A stretch of DNA of 64,000 bases from Persephonella sp964519345 (GCA_964519345.1 CAZFKX010000009.1:47472-111471), one strand, 5' to 3'; counted from the stretch's first letter, positions 15,880 through 24,853 are shown. Notes: generated by a model not told the origin, from the letters alone. Numbers and translations are program-made.

Positions 15880-16320
15880 ATGATGTTTGGAAAAAATACA
15901 GTATCAGCTTTAAGGCAGGAAGATATAAAAAGCAGGATAGAAAGTCTAAAAAAACAGCAGGTTGTAAATCAGCTCAGGGCAACAGAACGGAAGGTAAAAG
16001 CTCATGAAACAGCACACAAACTGGCTGGAGGAGATCTTACAGGACAGGTTCTTTATAAATATACAAAAGGACCGGATGGGAAACTTTACGTAACGGGGGG
16101 TGAAGTTTCTATCAAGGTTAAAGAGGGAAAAAATCCTGAAGAAACAATTGAGATAGCAAGAAGAATAAAAAAAGCTGCCCTTGCACCCTCAAATCCTTCT
16201 ATTCAGGACAGAGTTGTTGCATCAAAAGCATCTATTCTTGAAATGAAAGCAAGGATAGAACTGAGCAGATATCAAAATGAGTTTCATCAAAAAGGAAAAT
16301 ATATAGATCTTTTTGTATAG
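15880..16320 (+). CDS. SprA-like putative metalloprotease
   Basis: This 146-residue protein has the motif KAHETAHKLAGGDLTG (HExxH type, zinc-binding form), followed by YKYTKGPDGKLYVTGGEVSI. That matches the SprA-related family of putative metalloproteases in proteobacteria and relatives. Family members usually carry a longer, variable N-terminus; this is essentially the catalytic core with a coiled N-terminal helix (EDIKSRIESLKKQQ). The substrate and role of the family are poorly known. The start could be ATG 15880 or 15883; no good Shine-Dalgarno is seen. It stands alone, divergent from kdsA. Confidence 0.75.
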   Translation: MMFGKNTVSALRQEDIKSRIESLKKQQVVNQLRATERKVKAHETAHKLAGGDLTGQVLYKYTKGPDGKLYVTGGEVSIKVKEGKNPEETIEIARRIKKAALAPSNPSIQDRVVASKASILEMKARIELSRYQNEFHQKGKYIDLFV

Positions 16321-16358
16321 TTTTTTCTACTGTATTGAAAAATAGATCTATCTGTGTT

Positions 16359-16385
16359 AATTTTATGTTAATTCAACATAAAATT
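16359..16385. promoter_or_regulatory. AT-rich inverted repeat upstream of the SCO gene
   Basis: AATTTTATGTT and AACATAAAATT are perfect 11-base inverted repeats around AATTC. They lie 22 bases before the ATG of the SCO-type copper chaperone gene. No U tract or GC content suits a terminator, so an operator is more likely. The binding protein is unknown. Confidence 0.45.
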
Positions 16386-16406
16386 TACATCTAAGAGAGG
16401 GGTTTT

Positions 16407-17003
16407 ATGAAAAAGATTCTACCTGCTTTTTTTATATTCACACTTTTTACATATGCTGTTGAGTTACACGGCTCTGTTAAAGATTTTCCAAAAAAAATAC
16501 CTGTTTTAGACAAAGTTGTCTCAGATGATGGAAAGTATTTTGATTTTAGTCAATTGAAAGGAAAGGTTTTACTGATAACTTATGGATATACCTCCTGTCC
16601 CCACGTTTGCCCTACAATGCTTTCTTACCTTAAGGAGGTGGAAACAGTTTTAAACGGTAAAGGTTACAAAGATATGTACAGAATAATTTTTATATCGGTG
16701 GATCCAGTAGAAGATGATCCAGAAAGACTTTCATCTTATAAAAAATTCTCCGGTATGGAAGATTTTGTATTTATCACAGGAAGATATGAAGATCTTGAAA
16801 AGGTTTGGAAGGCTTTTAATGTATATGTTGATGATAAAGGATATACAGAATTAGAAGACGGATCACATACAGTCAGACTGATTGATCATACGGCAAAACT
16901 TACGGTGGTTGATAAAAAAGGTTATATAAGGGAAGAGTTTTTGGGTATGTATATTCCTGTAGAAAAAGTTGTAAAAGATGTAATTACACTTATTGAGGAA
17001 TGA
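16407..17003 (+). CDS. SCO1/SenC-family copper chaperone for cytochrome oxidase assembly
   Basis: Thioredoxin-fold periplasmic protein that delivers copper to, or reduces, heme-copper oxidases. The copper motif is in YGYTSCPHVCPTML (C64 and C68), with the third ligand His in RLIDHTAKL near residue 155. An N-terminal hydrophobic segment (residues 4-17) is a signal peptide or anchor. Length 198, typical. The oxidase genes are about 3 kb upstream, not in the same operon. The start follows AGAGAGGGG, and an AT-rich palindrome precedes it. Confidence 0.92.
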   Translation: MKKILPAFFIFTLFTYAVELHGSVKDFPKKIPVLDKVVSDDGKYFDFSQLKGKVLLITYGYTSCPHVCPTMLSYLKEVETVLNGKGYKDMYRIIFISVDPVEDDPERLSSYKKFSGMEDFVFITGRYEDLEKVWKAFNVYVDDKGYTELEDGSHTVRLIDHTAKLTVVDKKGYIREEFLGMYIPVEKVVKDVITLIEE

Positions 17004-17028
17004 TATAATTTAGAAAAAAGAGGTTAGT

Positions 17029-17493
17029 ATGAACTTAACAGAGACTATTTTGAAAATTGCCCTTATAGGGGGAGATCCTGTCTTATACATTTTAATTCTT
17101 ATGAGTATTATAACGATAGCGGTTGTTATAGAAAGATACCTCATTATAAAAAAACTGCAGGAAAATATGCTTGATTATGAACCTCTTGAACTAAAGCTTG
17201 CTCTTGAAAAAAGACTTGGAATACTTGCTACATTTGGAAATAATGCTCCATTCATAGGTCTTTTTGGAACTGTTCTTGGAATAATAAAGGCTTTTCACGA
17301 TCTTGGGACGTCAACAGAGTTTGGGGTTAGGGTCGTTATGCAGGGTATATCTGAAGCTCTTGTAGCAACAGCTATGGGTCTTTTTGTAGCGATACCTGCC
17401 GTGATCGCTTACAACTACTTTGTCAGGAAGGTTAAAACAATACTTCTAACATATGAGCAGAAAAAAAACTTACCTTTGGAGATTGAAGAGTAA
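17029..17493 (+). CDS. exbB: ExbB/TolQ/MotA-type proton channel subunit
   Basis: Inner-membrane part of a proton-driven motor that energises outer-membrane transport or cell-envelope constriction. It shows the ExbB core: a first helix (LYILILMSIITIAVVIERYL), then LATFGNNAPFIGLFGTVLGI, and a third helix GISEALVATAMGLFVAIPAV. At 154 residues it is shorter than E. coli ExbB but similar to other compact forms. Its last base is shared with the exbD ATG. ExbB rather than TolQ is favoured because tonB follows, but the assignment is by context. Confidence 0.9.
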   Translation: MNLTETILKIALIGGDPVLYILILMSIITIAVVIERYLIIKKLQENMLDYEPLELKLALEKRLGILATFGNNAPFIGLFGTVLGIIKAFHDLGTSTEFGVRVVMQGISEALVATAMGLFVAIPAVIAYNYFVRKVKTILLTYEQKKNLPLEIEE

Positions 17494-17897
17494 TGAAGCT
17501 AATAGACGAAGATGATAAAGAGATATCAGAAATAAATATGACTCCATTTGTTGATATAATCCTTGTTGTTCTTATTATATTTATGGCGACAGCAACATTT
17601 ATAGTTGAAGGGAAAATTCCTCTAAATCTACCTAAAGCCCAAACCGGTGAACCAAAAGAGATAAAAGTAAAAAGAATAGAGATAACATTGCTGAAAACAG
17701 GAGAGCTTTTTATTAACGAAAGAAAGATAGATCCTGAGCTTCTGGAAAGAAAACTAAAAAAGTTAAAGGGAAAAGATACGGTTGTCGTTCTTAGAGCAGA
17801 TCAAAGTATTGAGTTTCAGAAGGTTGTATCTATTATAGATACATGTCGTAAGGTTGGTCTTGAAAAATATATGATTGAAACAAAAAGAATGGATTAA
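17493..17897 (+). CDS. exbD: ExbD/TolR-type motor subunit
   Basis: Single-helix partner of ExbB. EINMTPFVDIILVVLIIFM near residues 14-32 carries the proton-conducting Asp of the family. The periplasmic part ends with VVLRADQSIEFQKVVSIIDTC, the usual ExbD/TolR fold. Length 134. Between exbB and tonB with no spacing, so the motor is produced as a unit. Confidence 0.92.
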   Translation: MKLIDEDDKEISEINMTPFVDIILVVLIIFMATATFIVEGKIPLNLPKAQTGEPKEIKVKRIEITLLKTGELFINERKIDPELLERKLKKLKGKDTVVVLRADQSIEFQKVVSIIDTCRKVGLEKYMIETKRMD

Positions 17898-17898
17898 G

Positions 17899-18765
17899 GT
17901 GATAAAAACAGGAAAGATAAATAAGTATTTTTTGATAGGCTTAGTTATATCTATATTCCTTCATATATCTGTTTTTGCAGTTCTCATATCCATAGAGAGA
18001 AAAAAGGAGGAGAAGGAAGAAAAACCTATATATGTTTATCTTTCGGAATTTAAAGAAGAAAAAAAGAAAGCTCCGCAAGCGAAGAAAAAAGTACCAAAGA
18101 AATCAGAAAAACCAGAGCGTAAGGTAATGAAAAAAAAGGTTTTAAAGCCTAAAAAGAAAGTAATTAAGAAATTAAAGCAAAAAAAGATCAAAAAAGAAAT
18201 AATAAAACCTGTTAATAAGCCAGAAAAAATAATTGAACCTGAAAAAATTGAAAAAAAGGTACTTCCAGATATAGTTTATACTGAAGATGAGATTTTAGAA
18301 GAGATAGATCAGGTTGTTTTGGAAAAAGATATACCTGAGATATCTCCCTATAAAGAGGAGAGTATTGATCTTTCAAAGCTAAAAGGTAGGGAAGAAGTAT
18401 TTCAGGCGGGAAAAGAGGACAAAGTAGAGAAAGAAGTATCTGATGAGGATATACTTGCTTATATAAAAGAGCTTGAGATGTATCTAAACAATCTTGCAAG
18501 GAAAAGGGATCTATATCCTCCCCTTGCAAAAAGATTAAGAATAGAAGGAAGTCTTATAATAAGATTTACAATACTTTCGGACGGCTCTGTTGATAACGGC
18601 AGTATTAAGATAATCTCAAGCAGCGGGTATAATGTGCTTGATAAAGGTGCAAGGAAACTTATAGAAAAGTATGTTCCTGAGTTTGCAAAAAAGTATGGTA
18701 AAAAACCGCCGAAAGGAGATTTAACAATAGAGCTACCTGTAACATTTGAGATAATAGGCTGGTAA
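17899..18765 (+). CDS. tonB: TonB-family energy-transducing protein
   Basis: One N-terminal membrane helix (KYFLIGLVISIFLHISVFAV) is followed by a very Lys-rich periplasmic spacer of about 110 residues (KKAPQAKKKVPKKSEKP and similar). The C-terminal TonB domain has YPPLAKRLRIEGSLIIRFTI and ends in PVTFEIIG. It transmits the proton-motive force to outer-membrane receptors. Lys replaces much of the usual Pro/Glu-Pro spacer. I chose GTG 17899, one base after the exbD stop; an in-frame TTG at 17875 would overlap exbD. No TonB-dependent receptor is in the window. Confidence 0.85.
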   Translation: MIKTGKINKYFLIGLVISIFLHISVFAVLISIERKKEEKEEKPIYVYLSEFKEEKKKAPQAKKKVPKKSEKPERKVMKKKVLKPKKKVIKKLKQKKIKKEIIKPVNKPEKIIEPEKIEKKVLPDIVYTEDEILEEIDQVVLEKDIPEISPYKEESIDLSKLKGREEVFQAGKEDKVEKEVSDEDILAYIKELEMYLNNLARKRDLYPPLAKRLRIEGSLIIRFTILSDGSVDNGSIKIISSSGYNVLDKGARKLIEKYVPEFAKKYGKKPPKGDLTIELPVTFEIIGW

Positions 18766-18766
18766 G

Positions 18767-19213
18767 ATGAAAAAAATACAGATATTTACCGACGGTTCTT
18801 CCCTTGGGAATCCAGGTGCAGGGGGATGGTGTGCTATTCTAAGGTATAATGAACATGAAAAGATTATAAAAGGTGGTAAAGAAGAGACAACAAACAATGA
18901 GATGGAGATTACAGCTGTTCTTGAGGCTCTTAGGCTACTGAAAGAACCCTGTGAGATTGATCTTTACTCAGATTCGGAATATGTTGTTAAAGCTATGAAA
19001 GAGTGGATACACAACTGGGTTAAAAATGACTGGAAAACATCAAAGAAAAAGAAAGTTGCACATAAAGAACTCTGGCAGGAGATATACAAACTTATGCAGA
19101 TACACAGGATAAATCCTATCTGGGTTAAAGCCCATGCCGGCCATGAAGAAAATGAGATTTGTGACAGAATCGCAAAAAAAGAAGCAGAAAAGTTTAGAAG
19201 GGAAAAGCATTGA
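18767..19213 (+). CDS. rnhA: Ribonuclease HI
   Basis: Cleaves the RNA strand of RNA-DNA hybrids (primers, R-loops). The acidic catalytic residues are in IFTDGSSLGNPG, NNEMEITAV, YSDSEYVVKAM and ENEICDRIAKKEA. The basic handle region KKKKVAHKELW and the WVKAHAGH loop are present. Length 148, as usual. It begins one base after tonB and overlaps radA. Confidence 0.95.
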   Translation: MKKIQIFTDGSSLGNPGAGGWCAILRYNEHEKIIKGGKEETTNNEMEITAVLEALRLLKEPCEIDLYSDSEYVVKAMKEWIHNWVKNDWKTSKKKKVAHKELWQEIYKLMQIHRINPIWVKAHAGHEENEICDRIAKKEAEKFRREKH

Positions 19214-20553
19214 AGAAAGGTAAAACCGCTTATGTATGTTCAGAATGTGGAGCTTCGTTTCCTGCATGGTCTGGAAAGTGCTCGTCTTGTGGAAGCTGGA
19301 ATACGCTTATTGAGGAAGGTGTAAAGGGCGGTAGGCTTGCGGATTATTCAAAAAGGATTTACAGCAATAAACCAAAACCTATAACAGAAGCAAGGGAAGA
19401 AATACACTACAAAAGAATAACAACAGGCATAAAAGCTTTGGATGAAGCTCTCGGCGGTGGAATAGTTACAGGTCAGGTTATACTTGTTTCTGGTGAGCCT
19501 GGAATAGGAAAGTCAACGCTTCTCCTACAGATATCGTCAAACATTTCAAGGGAAAAAAGGGTTCTTTATATTACAGGAGAGGAATCTTCACATCAGGTTT
19601 ATCTAAGAGCAGAGAGAATAGGAGCGTTGAATAATAACTTACTCGTTCTTGCTGAGACCAATCTTGATCATATTTTGAATGTTATAAATCAGGAAAAACC
19701 TGATTTTGTTGTTCTTGACTCTGTTCAGACAGTTTACTCTCCTCAGCTTGAGTCAGCTGCAGGTTCTGTTTCACAGGTGAGGGAGGTCAGCGGAAAAATA
19801 ACGGAAATGGCAAAATCCCTTAATATATCAACAATAATTGTAGGTCAGGTTACAAAAGAGGGAAGCATAGCGGGTCCAAAGGTTCTTGAGCATATTGTTG
19901 ATACGGTAGCCCAGTTTGAAGGAGAGAGAGGACATGCTTACAGGGTTTTAAAAATTATAAAAAATAGATTTGGTGCTTCAGGAGAGATAGCTGTTTTTTC
20001 CATGGAAGATAAAGGACTTAAAGAGGTAAGGAATCCTTCCTCTCTTTTCCTATCCGAAAGACCTATCGGTGAATCTGGAAGCGTTATCTTTCCATACACA
20101 GAAGGGTCAAAACCTGTTCTTATTGAAATACAGGCTCTCGTTTCAAAAACTGTGTATGCAGTCCCCCAGAGAAGAGCTCAGGGCATTGATATCAACAGAC
20201 TTTCTATAATTACAGCTATTCTTGAGAAAGAAACTGGCATATTTCTCAAGGACAGGGATATATTTGTTAATGTTGTCGGCGGTATTAATATTAAGGAACC
20301 GGCTCTTGATCTTCCCCTCGCCCTTGCAGTTGTTTCATCCTACAGAGATATACCTGTGTTTGAAAAACTTGCTGCATTTGGAGAAATAGGACTTACAGGT
20401 GAAATAAGATCAGTCCATTATACCGAACACAGGATAAAGGAAGCTAAAAGGTTTGGTTTTGAAAGAATACTTGTTCCAGCTTCTTCTGAGGTTAGTGAGA
20501 AAAATGTGATAAAGGTCAAGAATATAAAAGAAGCTGTAAAAATGATAGAATAA
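19210..20553 (+). CDS. radA: DNA repair protein RadA (Sms)
   Basis: RecA-like ATPase that helps process recombination intermediates. It begins with a zinc finger (YVCSECGASFPAWSGKCSSCGSW, seen at residues about 8-30; the four Cys are in CSEC and CSSC). Walker A is SGEPGIGKST, the RadA-specific motif is KNRFGASGEI, and a Lon-like C-terminal domain includes VNVVGGINIKEPALDLPLA. TTG start overlapping the rnhA stop (TTGA). Length 447, normal. Confidence 0.95.
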   Translation: MKKGKTAYVCSECGASFPAWSGKCSSCGSWNTLIEEGVKGGRLADYSKRIYSNKPKPITEAREEIHYKRITTGIKALDEALGGGIVTGQVILVSGEPGIGKSTLLLQISSNISREKRVLYITGEESSHQVYLRAERIGALNNNLLVLAETNLDHILNVINQEKPDFVVLDSVQTVYSPQLESAAGSVSQVREVSGKITEMAKSLNISTIIVGQVTKEGSIAGPKVLEHIVDTVAQFEGERGHAYRVLKIIKNRFGASGEIAVFSMEDKGLKEVRNPSSLFLSERPIGESGSVIFPYTEGSKPVLIEIQALVSKTVYAVPQRRAQGIDINRLSIITAILEKETGIFLKDRDIFVNVVGGINIKEPALDLPLALAVVSSYRDIPVFEKLAAFGEIGLTGEIRSVHYTEHRIKEAKRFGFERILVPASSEVSEKNVIKVKNIKEAVKMIE

Positions 20554-20557
20554 TTTT

Positions 20558-21208
20558 ATGGACGAGATAAAAAAACATATAAAAATTTTAATGGATCTTG
20601 GTTTTGAAAGTATCTTTACAGAAGAAGGATCTGCTGTTATGGATATAAAAGATAAAGAAAAATTGATGTCGCAAATAAATGATCAGATCCAGAAATGTAG
20701 GAACTGTGATCTGTATAAAAGCAGAACTCAGGCTGTTTTAGGAGAGGGAAATCTAAATGCGAAGCTTATGTTTATAGGTGAGGCTCCCGGAGGGGAGGAA
20801 GATAAGCAGGGAAAACCTTTTGTAGGGAGAGCAGGAAAACTTCTTACAAAACTTATTGAAGCTGCCGGATATAGAAGGGAAGATTTTTATATAGCGAATA
20901 TATGCAAATGTAGGCCTCCAGGGAATAGGACTCCAACACCTTGGGAGATGGAAAAATGCTTTCCATACCTGAAAAAGCAGATAGAAATAATAGATCCAAA
21001 GGTCTTATGCCTTCTTGGTGCAACAGCAGGTAGAGCATTTTTAAACAGAAATGTAGCTATAACAAAGGAAAGAGGATCAATAATAAACTGGGAAGGTAGA
21101 ACTGTATATCTAACTTTTCATCCAGCATATGTACTTAGAAATCCAGATGCAGAGATAATATTATTTGAAGATATAAGGAAGGCCATACAGTTGGCATTTC
21201 AGGAATAA
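20558..21208 (+). CDS. Family 4 uracil-DNA glycosylase (iron-sulfur, thermostable type)
   Basis: Removes uracil formed by cytosine deamination, a frequent lesion at high temperature. The motif GEAPGGEEDKQGKPFVGRAG is characteristic of family 4. Cysteines for a 4Fe-4S cluster lie in CRNC (about residues 47-50), NICKCRPPGN and EKCFPY. The active-site tail HPAYVLRNP is present. Start ATG 20558, four bases after radA; last gene of the exbB-udg cluster. Confidence 0.93.
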   Translation: MDEIKKHIKILMDLGFESIFTEEGSAVMDIKDKEKLMSQINDQIQKCRNCDLYKSRTQAVLGEGNLNAKLMFIGEAPGGEEDKQGKPFVGRAGKLLTKLIEAAGYRREDFYIANICKCRPPGNRTPTPWEMEKCFPYLKKQIEIIDPKVLCLLGATAGRAFLNRNVAITKERGSIINWEGRTVYLTFHPAYVLRNPDAEIILFEDIRKAIQLAFQE

Positions 21209-21226
21209 ATTGAAATAACACCATTC

Positions 21227-21255
21227 TTGACTTATATTTCTAATAAATCTAATAT
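21227..21255 (+). promoter_or_regulatory. Promoter of the pyrF-rpoN-hpf operon
   Basis: TTGACT (21227-21232), 17 bases, TAATAT (21250-21255). The predicted start is near 21262, giving a leader of about 28 bases with AAAGGAGA before the TTG start. Confidence 0.65.
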
Positions 21256-21289
21256 AAATTGGCATGAAAATTGATATAAAGGAGATATT

Positions 21290-21982
21290 TTGACAGAAAA
21301 AAGAATAGCGGTAGCTCTTGATGTAAGAGATATAAAAGAAGCCGAAAATATATTAAAAGATATATCAGATTACAGACTTATTATAAAAATTGGATATGCA
21401 CTCTTTATAAAATACGGGAAGGATATTACAGATCTTGTGAAATCTATGGGGTTTGATATATTCCTTGACCTTAAGTTACACGACATACCTAATACTGTTT
21501 ACAACGGTGTTCTTTCAGCTGTTGATCTCGGCGTAAATTATCTTACAGTCCACACACTCGGCGGTAAAGAGATGCTCCAGAAAGCTGTTGAGGCAAAAAA
21601 CGGGTCTGATCTAAAACTTTTAGGAGTAACAGTTCTTACAAGTCATTCAGATGATTACACTGAGTATATCGGTTCCCGATACACCATAAACCAGCTTGCA
21701 TTAAAACTTGCTAAAGAAGCTGTTGATTCAGGTATAGATGGGATAGTTTCCTCTGCTTACGAACTGAGAAGTCTCAGAGAAAGTATAGGAAAAAGATTTA
21801 TATCTGTTGTTCCGGGTATAAGACTTTCTAAAAATAAAAAAGATGATCAAAAAAGGGTGGCTACACCGGAGGAAGCTTTAAGTTTTGGTGCAGACATACT
21901 TGTTATTGGAAGACCTATTGTAAAAGCTGAAAACAGGAAAGAAGCATTAGGAAAGTTTATAGAAGTGTTAGACAGATGCTGA
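21290..21982 (+). CDS. pyrF: Orotidine 5'-phosphate decarboxylase
   Basis: Last step of UMP synthesis. Marks are VALDVRDIKEA near the N-terminus, the catalytic Asp-Lys-x-x-Asp array in FLDLKLHDIPNTV, VHTLGGKEM, VVPGIRL and the phosphate loop DILVIGRPIVKA. TTG start with AAAGGAGA; 230 residues, typical of bacterial group 1. It overlaps rpoN by seven bases. Confidence 0.96.
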   Translation: MTEKRIAVALDVRDIKEAENILKDISDYRLIIKIGYALFIKYGKDITDLVKSMGFDIFLDLKLHDIPNTVYNGVLSAVDLGVNYLTVHTLGGKEMLQKAVEAKNGSDLKLLGVTVLTSHSDDYTEYIGSRYTINQLALKLAKEAVDSGIDGIVSSAYELRSLRESIGKRFISVVPGIRLSKNKKDDQKRVATPEEALSFGADILVIGRPIVKAENRKEALGKFIEVLDRC

Positions 21983-23280
21983 AACAGACATTAAGCCTTA
22001 AGCTTCAAAATAAGCTTGTTCTTACTTTAAGCCTTAAACAGCAGTTATCTCTACTTTTACTTCCAACAATAGAGCTTAAAGAAACTATAAAACAGGAACT
22101 TGAAGAAAATCCATTTCTTGAAGAGATAATAAACTTAGAACCAGAGTATGAACCTATAAAGGATTTGTCAAAATATTACGATGAAGAAGAAAAGCCTTTA
22201 CTGAGCAGAATAGCTTACAGACCTACTCTTTACGATACGCTTGATTTCCAGATAGATCTTGAATTTGAAGGTATTGAAAAGGATATAGCACACGAGATAG
22301 CGGGTAATCTGGATGAAAAAGGATTACTTGCAGTATCTATTAATGAGATAGCATCAAAACTGAATGTAAATTCAGAAATAGTTGAAGGTATTAGAAAAAG
22401 GTTCGTAAAGCTTGAACCTACAGGAATTGGAGCTTTATCTCTTGAAGAAGCCTTGATAGTACAGTACGAGGAAAGATTTGGGAAGGACAGTATAGTTGAG
22501 AGAATACTGAGAGAAGATGTCTGGAACTTAAATAATACGGATTATCTTTCAAAAAAATATGGTGTTGACAAGAAAGAGTTAGACGAGAAGATATTTTATA
22601 TAAAAATGCTTAGACCCTATCCCACCTTTAACTACAGTCAGGAAACAACCGAGTATGTTGAACCTGATGTTTACGTTTATGACAGAGGCGACAGTTTTGA
22701 TATAAAAGTAAATGAAACGGGTATTCCAAAACTAAAACTAACATCACAGTATAGAAAATTGATCTCAGACAGATCTTTATCACCTGAAGTAAGGAAATTT
22801 CTTGAAGATAAACTTCAGAAAGCTATCGGTATAATGAAAGGTATAGAACTTAGAAGAGAAAACCTTTACAGGATTACAGAACTTCTTGTAAACTATCAGG
22901 CTGATTTTTTGAGGAAAGGAAAGGAGTATTTAAAACCGTTGACATTAAAAGATATAGCATCTAAACTTGATCTGCATGAATCCACAGTAAGCAGAATTGT
23001 ATCAAGCAAATATATGCAGACAGATAAGGGTCTCATTCCTCTAAAAGCTTTTTTTGCTTCAAAACTTCAAACTTCAGGTGGAGATATTTCTACAGAAAAA
23101 GTAAAATATATGGTCTGTGAGCTTATTGAAAACGAGGATAAGAAAAAACCTTTGAGCGATCAGGCGATAGCAAATATACTTAAAGCTAAATATGGGATTA
23201 AAATAGCAAGAAGAACCGTAACAAAATACAGAGAAGAATTAAATATACCGGATTCAAGAACAAGGAGGACTAAGCCATGA
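21976..23280 (+). CDS. rpoN: RNA polymerase sigma-54 factor
   Basis: Alternative sigma factor that needs AAA+ activators. The N-terminal activator-interacting region is Gln/Leu-rich (KLVLTLSLKQQLSLLLLP), and the core-binding domain is in the middle. The C-terminal RpoN box is ARRTVTKYREELNIP, near residues 415-429. Length 434. It is followed by hpf, as in many Gram-negative bacteria. I found no convincing GG-N10-GC sigma-54 promoter in this window, so its targets lie elsewhere or were missed. Confidence 0.95.
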   Translation: MLKQTLSLKLQNKLVLTLSLKQQLSLLLLPTIELKETIKQELEENPFLEEIINLEPEYEPIKDLSKYYDEEEKPLLSRIAYRPTLYDTLDFQIDLEFEGIEKDIAHEIAGNLDEKGLLAVSINEIASKLNVNSEIVEGIRKRFVKLEPTGIGALSLEEALIVQYEERFGKDSIVERILREDVWNLNNTDYLSKKYGVDKKELDEKIFYIKMLRPYPTFNYSQETTEYVEPDVYVYDRGDSFDIKVNETGIPKLKLTSQYRKLISDRSLSPEVRKFLEDKLQKAIGIMKGIELRRENLYRITELLVNYQADFLRKGKEYLKPLTLKDIASKLDLHESTVSRIVSSKYMQTDKGLIPLKAFFASKLQTSGGDISTEKVKYMVCELIENEDKKKPLSDQAIANILKAKYGIKIARRTVTKYREELNIPDSRTRRTKP

Positions 23281-23843
23281 AGGTAGAGCACGTTGGAAAG
23301 AATATTGACGTGACAGAGTTTATCAAGAGCTATACAGAACACAAACTTGAAAGATTAAAGCCTTACATCAAAGATATTGATGTTGCGGAAGATTCTATTG
23401 AGGTTAGAGTAACATATGCTTTTGAAAAACACAGACATAGGAATAGGGTTGATATAGACATCTATTTCAAAACTCCAGGTGGCGGTGTAATACACGCCTG
23501 GGAAGAAAGTAACGACCTTTACTCTGCAATAGATTTTGTTATAGACGAGGTTGAAAGACAGCTTGTAAGACTTAAGGCAAGAAGAAAAGAGGAAAGAAGA
23601 AGACTTGCAAAATTAAAAGAGATGGAAAAAAGAACCGTAACAGTTGAGGAGAGTATAGAAAGACCTTTAATTGTTCAGGAACCAATGCCTCTTGAAAAAC
23701 CTATTACTGTGGAAGATGCAAGAATGTTGCTTGAAGAAATGGGAGCTTTCTTCCTTCCTTTCAGAAATGCAGAAACTGGCGAGGTTAATGTTATATACAG
23801 AAAAAAAGCTGGAAATTACGGGCTTATCATACCAGGAACATAG
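23277..23843 (+). CDS. hpf: Ribosome hibernation promoting factor, long form
   Basis: Binds the ribosomal decoding region and, in the long form, dimerises 70S ribosomes when growth stops. The N-terminal S30AE domain covers about residues 1-100 (VEHVGKNIDVTEFIKSY, then AIDFVIDEVERQLVRLKAR). A charged linker leads to the C-terminal dimerisation domain PITVEDARMLLEEMGAFFL with FRNAETGEVNVIYRKKAGNYGLI. It overlaps the rpoN stop as ATGA. Confidence 0.94.
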   Translation: MKVEHVGKNIDVTEFIKSYTEHKLERLKPYIKDIDVAEDSIEVRVTYAFEKHRHRNRVDIDIYFKTPGGGVIHAWEESNDLYSAIDFVIDEVERQLVRLKARRKEERRRLAKLKEMEKRTVTVEESIERPLIVQEPMPLEKPITVEDARMLLEEMGAFFLPFRNAETGEVNVIYRKKAGNYGLIIPGT

Positions 23844-23849
23844 TATTTC

Positions 23850-23878
23850 TTGACAGGTTTAAGCCTATATGTAATAAT
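23850..23878 (+). promoter_or_regulatory. Promoter of the rplM-rpsI operon
   Basis: A perfect TTGACA (23850-23855) is followed after 16 bases by TAATAA (23872-23877) with T at 23878. The start is expected near 23884, giving a leader of about 34 bases with GAGGAGGAG before the rplM ATG. Confidence 0.7.
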
Positions 23879-23917
23879 TATTGTCTTGTTGGTAGAATTA
23901 AATCTGCGAGGAGGAGT

Positions 23918-24370
23918 ATGAAAACCATAGATGCGCGTAAACTTGATATTAAAAGGGAGTGGTATGTTATTGATGCTGACGGTAAAAATCTCGGAAGACT
24001 TGCCACGCTAATAGCTAATGTTTTAAGAGGTAAACATAAACCTTATTTTCAGCCTGATGTTGATGTTGGAGATTTTGTTATTGTTTTAAATGCTGACAAG
24101 ATAACGGTAACAGGAAAAAAGCTGACAGATAAAGAGTACAAATGGCATACAAACAGACCTGGCGGACTTAATGTTAGAACGCTTCAATGGATGCTTGAGC
24201 ACAAACCTGAAGAAGTTATAAGATTGGCTGTTGAGAGAATGCTCCCAAAAAATAAACTTCAAAAGAGGTTTATGAAAAGACTGAAAGTTTATAAAGGATC
24301 CGAGCATAAACATCAGGCTCAAAATCCAAAGAATTTAGAAGAGCTCAAAGCTCTATGGAAAAACTTTTAA
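23918..24370 (+). CDS. rplM: 50S ribosomal protein L13
   Basis: Early-assembly protein of the large subunit. Recognised by REWYVIDADGKNLGRLAT, LRGKHKPYFQPDVDVGD, AVERMLPKNKLQKRFMKRL and the KVYKGSEHKHQAQNP tail. The 150 residues are slightly longer at the C-terminus than E. coli L13. Standard pairing with rpsI, 17 bases downstream. Confidence 0.97.
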   Translation: MKTIDARKLDIKREWYVIDADGKNLGRLATLIANVLRGKHKPYFQPDVDVGDFVIVLNADKITVTGKKLTDKEYKWHTNRPGGLNVRTLQWMLEHKPEEVIRLAVERMLPKNKLQKRFMKRLKVYKGSEHKHQAQNPKNLEELKALWKNF

Positions 24371-24387
24371 GTTGGAGGTATTAAATC

Positions 24388-24816
24388 TTGGCTGAGATAG
24401 TTAAGATAGATCCTAAGGTGGCAAAATACGGAACAGGAAGGAGAAAAGAAGCTATAGCAAGGGTATGGATATTTCCAGGTAATGGAAAGATATACGTTAG
24501 AAGCTCTTCAGGAAAAGAATGGGAAGCACCTGTATATTTTGAAAGGGATATACTTATGGAAAGGATAAACAGACCTTTTGCTATAACGGAAACAGTTGGA
24601 AAGTTTGACGTTTACGCTACTGTAAAAGGAAGCGGGAAACCTGCACAGGCTGAAGCTGTCATGTATGGAATTGCAAAAGCACTTCTTGAGTTTAACCCTG
24701 AATTCAGAGCGGTTTTAAAGTCCGCAGGTCTTCTCACAAGAGACGCAAGGGTTAAGGAGCGTAAGAAATACGCCCAGATGGGTGCAAGAGCTAAATATAG
24801 ATGGTCTAAACGTTAG
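24388..24816 (+). CDS. rpsI: 30S ribosomal protein S9
   Basis: Small-subunit protein whose basic tail reaches the P-site tRNA. Recognised by YGTGRRKEAIARVWIFPGNG, the central FDVYATVKGSGKPAQAEA and the tail LLTRDARVKERKKYAQMGAR ending KYRWSKR. TTG start at 24388 with GGAGG ten bases upstream; the N-terminus is about 12 residues longer than in E. coli. Confidence 0.97.
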   Translation: MAEIVKIDPKVAKYGTGRRKEAIARVWIFPGNGKIYVRSSSGKEWEAPVYFERDILMERINRPFAITETVGKFDVYATVKGSGKPAQAEAVMYGIAKALLEFNPEFRAVLKSAGLLTRDARVKERKKYAQMGARAKYRWSKR

Positions 24817-24829
24817 TATATACTTTTGC

Positions 24830-24848
24830 GGGAGCATATGCTCCCTTT
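24830..24848 (+). terminator. Terminator of rplM-rpsI
   Basis: The palindrome GGGAGCATATGCTCCC (24830-24845), six GC-rich pairs with ATAT in the middle, is followed by TTTC. The U run is short, but the position just after rpsI and before a new promoter fits. Confidence 0.65.
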
Positions 24849-24853
24849 CAAGA

